This document shows positions 63,601 through 64,000 of a stretch of 64,000 bases of DNA, piece after piece (within the stretch, counting starts at the first letter, position 1; every line of letters starts with the position of its first letter). Origin of the DNA: Saprospiraceae bacterium. GTDB taxonomy: Bacteria; Bacteroidota; Bacteroidia; Chitinophagales; Saprospiraceae. The notes under the pieces are model-generated. The model was not told where the DNA came from, searched no databases, and saw only the letters and a program-made list of their open reading frames with translations. The stretch spans positions 434,001-498,000 of the forward strand of contig JADJJL010000001.1 of assembly GCA_016710265.1 (NCBI GenBank), in the 5' to 3' direction. The position numbers were made by a program, and so were the translations under genes.

Positions 63601-64000
63601 AAGTGAATTTATTCATAAAAGCAGGATTACCAGTTTCCAACAATTGGATTGGCTGGTGCAATACAATTACCGGGATGAAAAAAGAGCGGCCGGAAATTAT
63701 ACTTTACAAAATTATCGGATGATCACCCAACGTGCAGAGTTCAGTGCCTTGTACAGGATCAATAAAAATGCAAGAACATCCCTGGCTTACTCTTTTAAAA
63801 ATGCAAGAGAAATAGAAAATCAAAAAGAAAGAGCAAAGATCCATCAGTTCCAATGGACCGGTCAGATTTATTTCTTAAAAAAATATTCCATCCGAACCGA
63901 TGTAAAGTGGATCCAAATTGACTTCACCGGAGCACGAGGGACCGCGATCGAATTTATCGTGTTGGAAGGATTTAAAGATGGATCTAACCTAAGCGCTGAT
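60635..64000 (+). CDS. Large outer-membrane protein, N-terminal part (3' truncated by window)
   Basis: One frame is open from the TTG at 60635 to the last base (1,122 codons, no stop). TTGs at 60614 and 60635 give positively charged signal starts (KLDIKCFRPLLMGMLIFL... SQ); the first ATG is 60674. The text shows a conserved block with DIVNGNQGPYRLRGRDGEGF, LLAGTEKVFLDGIQLVRGDD and YNLGEIRFTPRRLVTDQMRI, a pattern I associate with very large surface proteins of Bacteroidota and relatives. The rest is beta-strand-rich. The family is otherwise unnamed and the C-terminus is missing. Confidence 0.78.
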   Translation, partial: MYKLDIKCFRPLLMGMLIFLIVLPKLHSQNIYTQKLLSGEKLNLPDSLWMDSSSIQLFLPSENRYLKPTEYQITDGKLTFSQLSKSDTVLLSVRYLPIIVNRPIFIHDSAKHQYGAIPDYVLEDLFPTPKEDWWDQKGISYTGNYLRGISVGSSQSLIVNSALNLQLNGELGDGINIVGAISDNQIPIQPEGNTRQIQEFDKLYLRLSKNKTALTAGDFEIGKPTGYFSNYYKKSQGGMIDHLHSFKKWGISHKGSFAISRGKFQRMNIDIVNGNQGPYRLRGRDGEGFIILLAGTEKVFLDGIQLVRGDDADYVMDYNLGEIRFTPRRLVTDQMRIIIEFEYSDQNYLRSLSTYNFTAVNGPWTTWMNIYRESDSKRPALASDQDSLDRRILSASGDNQALAVRSSIARSGSNFNENRIYYLLKDTLISIKGVVQRFEILVFNPMPDSNSLQASFSDVGIKNGTYQLSLSNANGRIYIWVGYDQITGEPLGNYEPNSKIIAPRSQFLNTVGLRFQSTNIEKAGFVTEIAQSSLDLNRLSNIDDQNNLGFSTRSEIWSPLLKYKSNHLRVSGFHEFKDQAFVALNAYRNQEFNRDWNIENQFGQTEQYYGSKIQMSMLKRINLAYQFTGYKRSPDFNGFKNEVLLGYQDSLNDLTVQYNILQTDHIFQKTNFLRPNFRYQRKWSTKLISHIYASREKNERRSSSSDSLLSSSFHFDVFGTGIQYQLPSGKFVRMEIKRRNDYFNQNNAFSLFSISDDLTFLSQWSHTKWGAFDLSMTGRKIQYSDEKIQDSIGQYNLLGQIDHFLSIQKNAIRIKNIYSIQSGAEPRLEFIYEERRPGDGDYIYQDFNADGIRQIQEYIYAPDVDTARYIRLQVFNSEYIQSFQSNLNQAVSVDFNKLLAFTKEKNFLRKLSFESVLRFQSKLNPTTEWYEQINPFYNKTEGNGLLAFQRYSQQQLFINRANSIYEIQNTYSYLANRQLLTFGTDEKNQSEFIHKSRITSFQQLDWLVQYNYRDEKRAAGNYTLQNYRMITQRAEFSALYRINKNARTSLAYSFKNAREIENQKERAKIHQFQWTGQIYFLKKYSIRTDVKWIQIDFTGARGTAIEFIVLEGFKDGSNLSAD

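Noticed and set aside
1..64000. tRNA or rRNA genes
   Set aside because: No cloverleaf with a TPsiC-like GGTTCGA and CCA-proximal stem, and no rRNA-like stretch, was found in the intergenic regions read.

Overview
The window is a chromosomal stretch of a Bacteroidota bacterium. The signs are low G+C, five secreted proteins with type IX secretion system (T9SS) C-terminal sorting domains (3196-5712, 13379-14539, 30423-32153, 38070-39347, 59536-60522), the gliding lipoprotein GldH, DUF3667 and DUF4920 proteins, a 31-residue COX24/mS38-like protein, and many TAnnTTTG boxes (the Bacteroidota -7 promoter element) a short distance upstream of genes. Starts are not marked by Shine-Dalgarno sequences. 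The gene set resembles Saprospiraceae/Chitinophagales-type organisms, but no rRNA or other decisive marker is present, so this placement is inference. Most of the window is ordinary core genome; no phage, CRISPR array or tRNA gene was seen.

Layout. 0-8 kb: end of a TolB-like propeller gene, a GNAT acetyltransferase, a broken NmrA-type gene, a propeller lipoprotein, a C10 (streptopain-like) protease with a lipoprotein directly abutting it, and three envelope proteins. 8-13 kb: a TlpA thioredoxin, then grpE-dnaJ-gldH and ettA. 13-24 kb: a hairpin repeat, a T9SS protein, a TPR protein with AMP nucleosidase, an IS200-like transposase beside REP-type palindromes, a glycosyltransferase, RNase G, a tiny COX24-domain gene, a TPR protein, HU, then yicC-gmk. 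24-34 kb: lpdA, a NodB deacetylase, gltX, a beta-CASP nuclease, a T9SS propeller protein and a Uup-type ABC-F protein. 34-39 kb: a cluster of a di-heme MbnH/MauG-type enzyme, a degenerate copper-amine-oxidase-fold protein and a secreted propeller-like protein, preceded by a T9SS propeller protein. 39-49 kb: dnaN-nadD, an M16 homologue without its zinc motif, an MFS sugar transporter, a YciI-like protein, an NDP-sugar pyrophosphorylase, a MORN-repeat caspase, a DUF4920 lipoprotein and class I aldolase. 50-64 kb: two very AT-rich barrel-like genes, small broken ORFs, a PA0069-type radical SAM enzyme, bestrophin, pheS-hisS, htpG, an Omp28-like T9SS protein and the first 1,100 or so codons of a giant outer-membrane protein.

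Most interesting points. (1) The MbnH-like / CuAO-like / secreted-protein gene cluster. The CuAO-fold protein appears to have lost the copper ligands that normally drive quinone cofactor self-processing, yet sits next to a di-heme enzyme of a family that oxidises residues in partner proteins. (2) The grpE-dnaJ and htpG promoters share a 14-bp motif and a -24/-12 (sigma-54-like) element at nearly the same spacing. (3) The IS200/RAYT-like gene sits beside two families of palindromes, one of which supplies the stop codon of the neighbouring gene. (4) A secreted MORN-caspase fusion.
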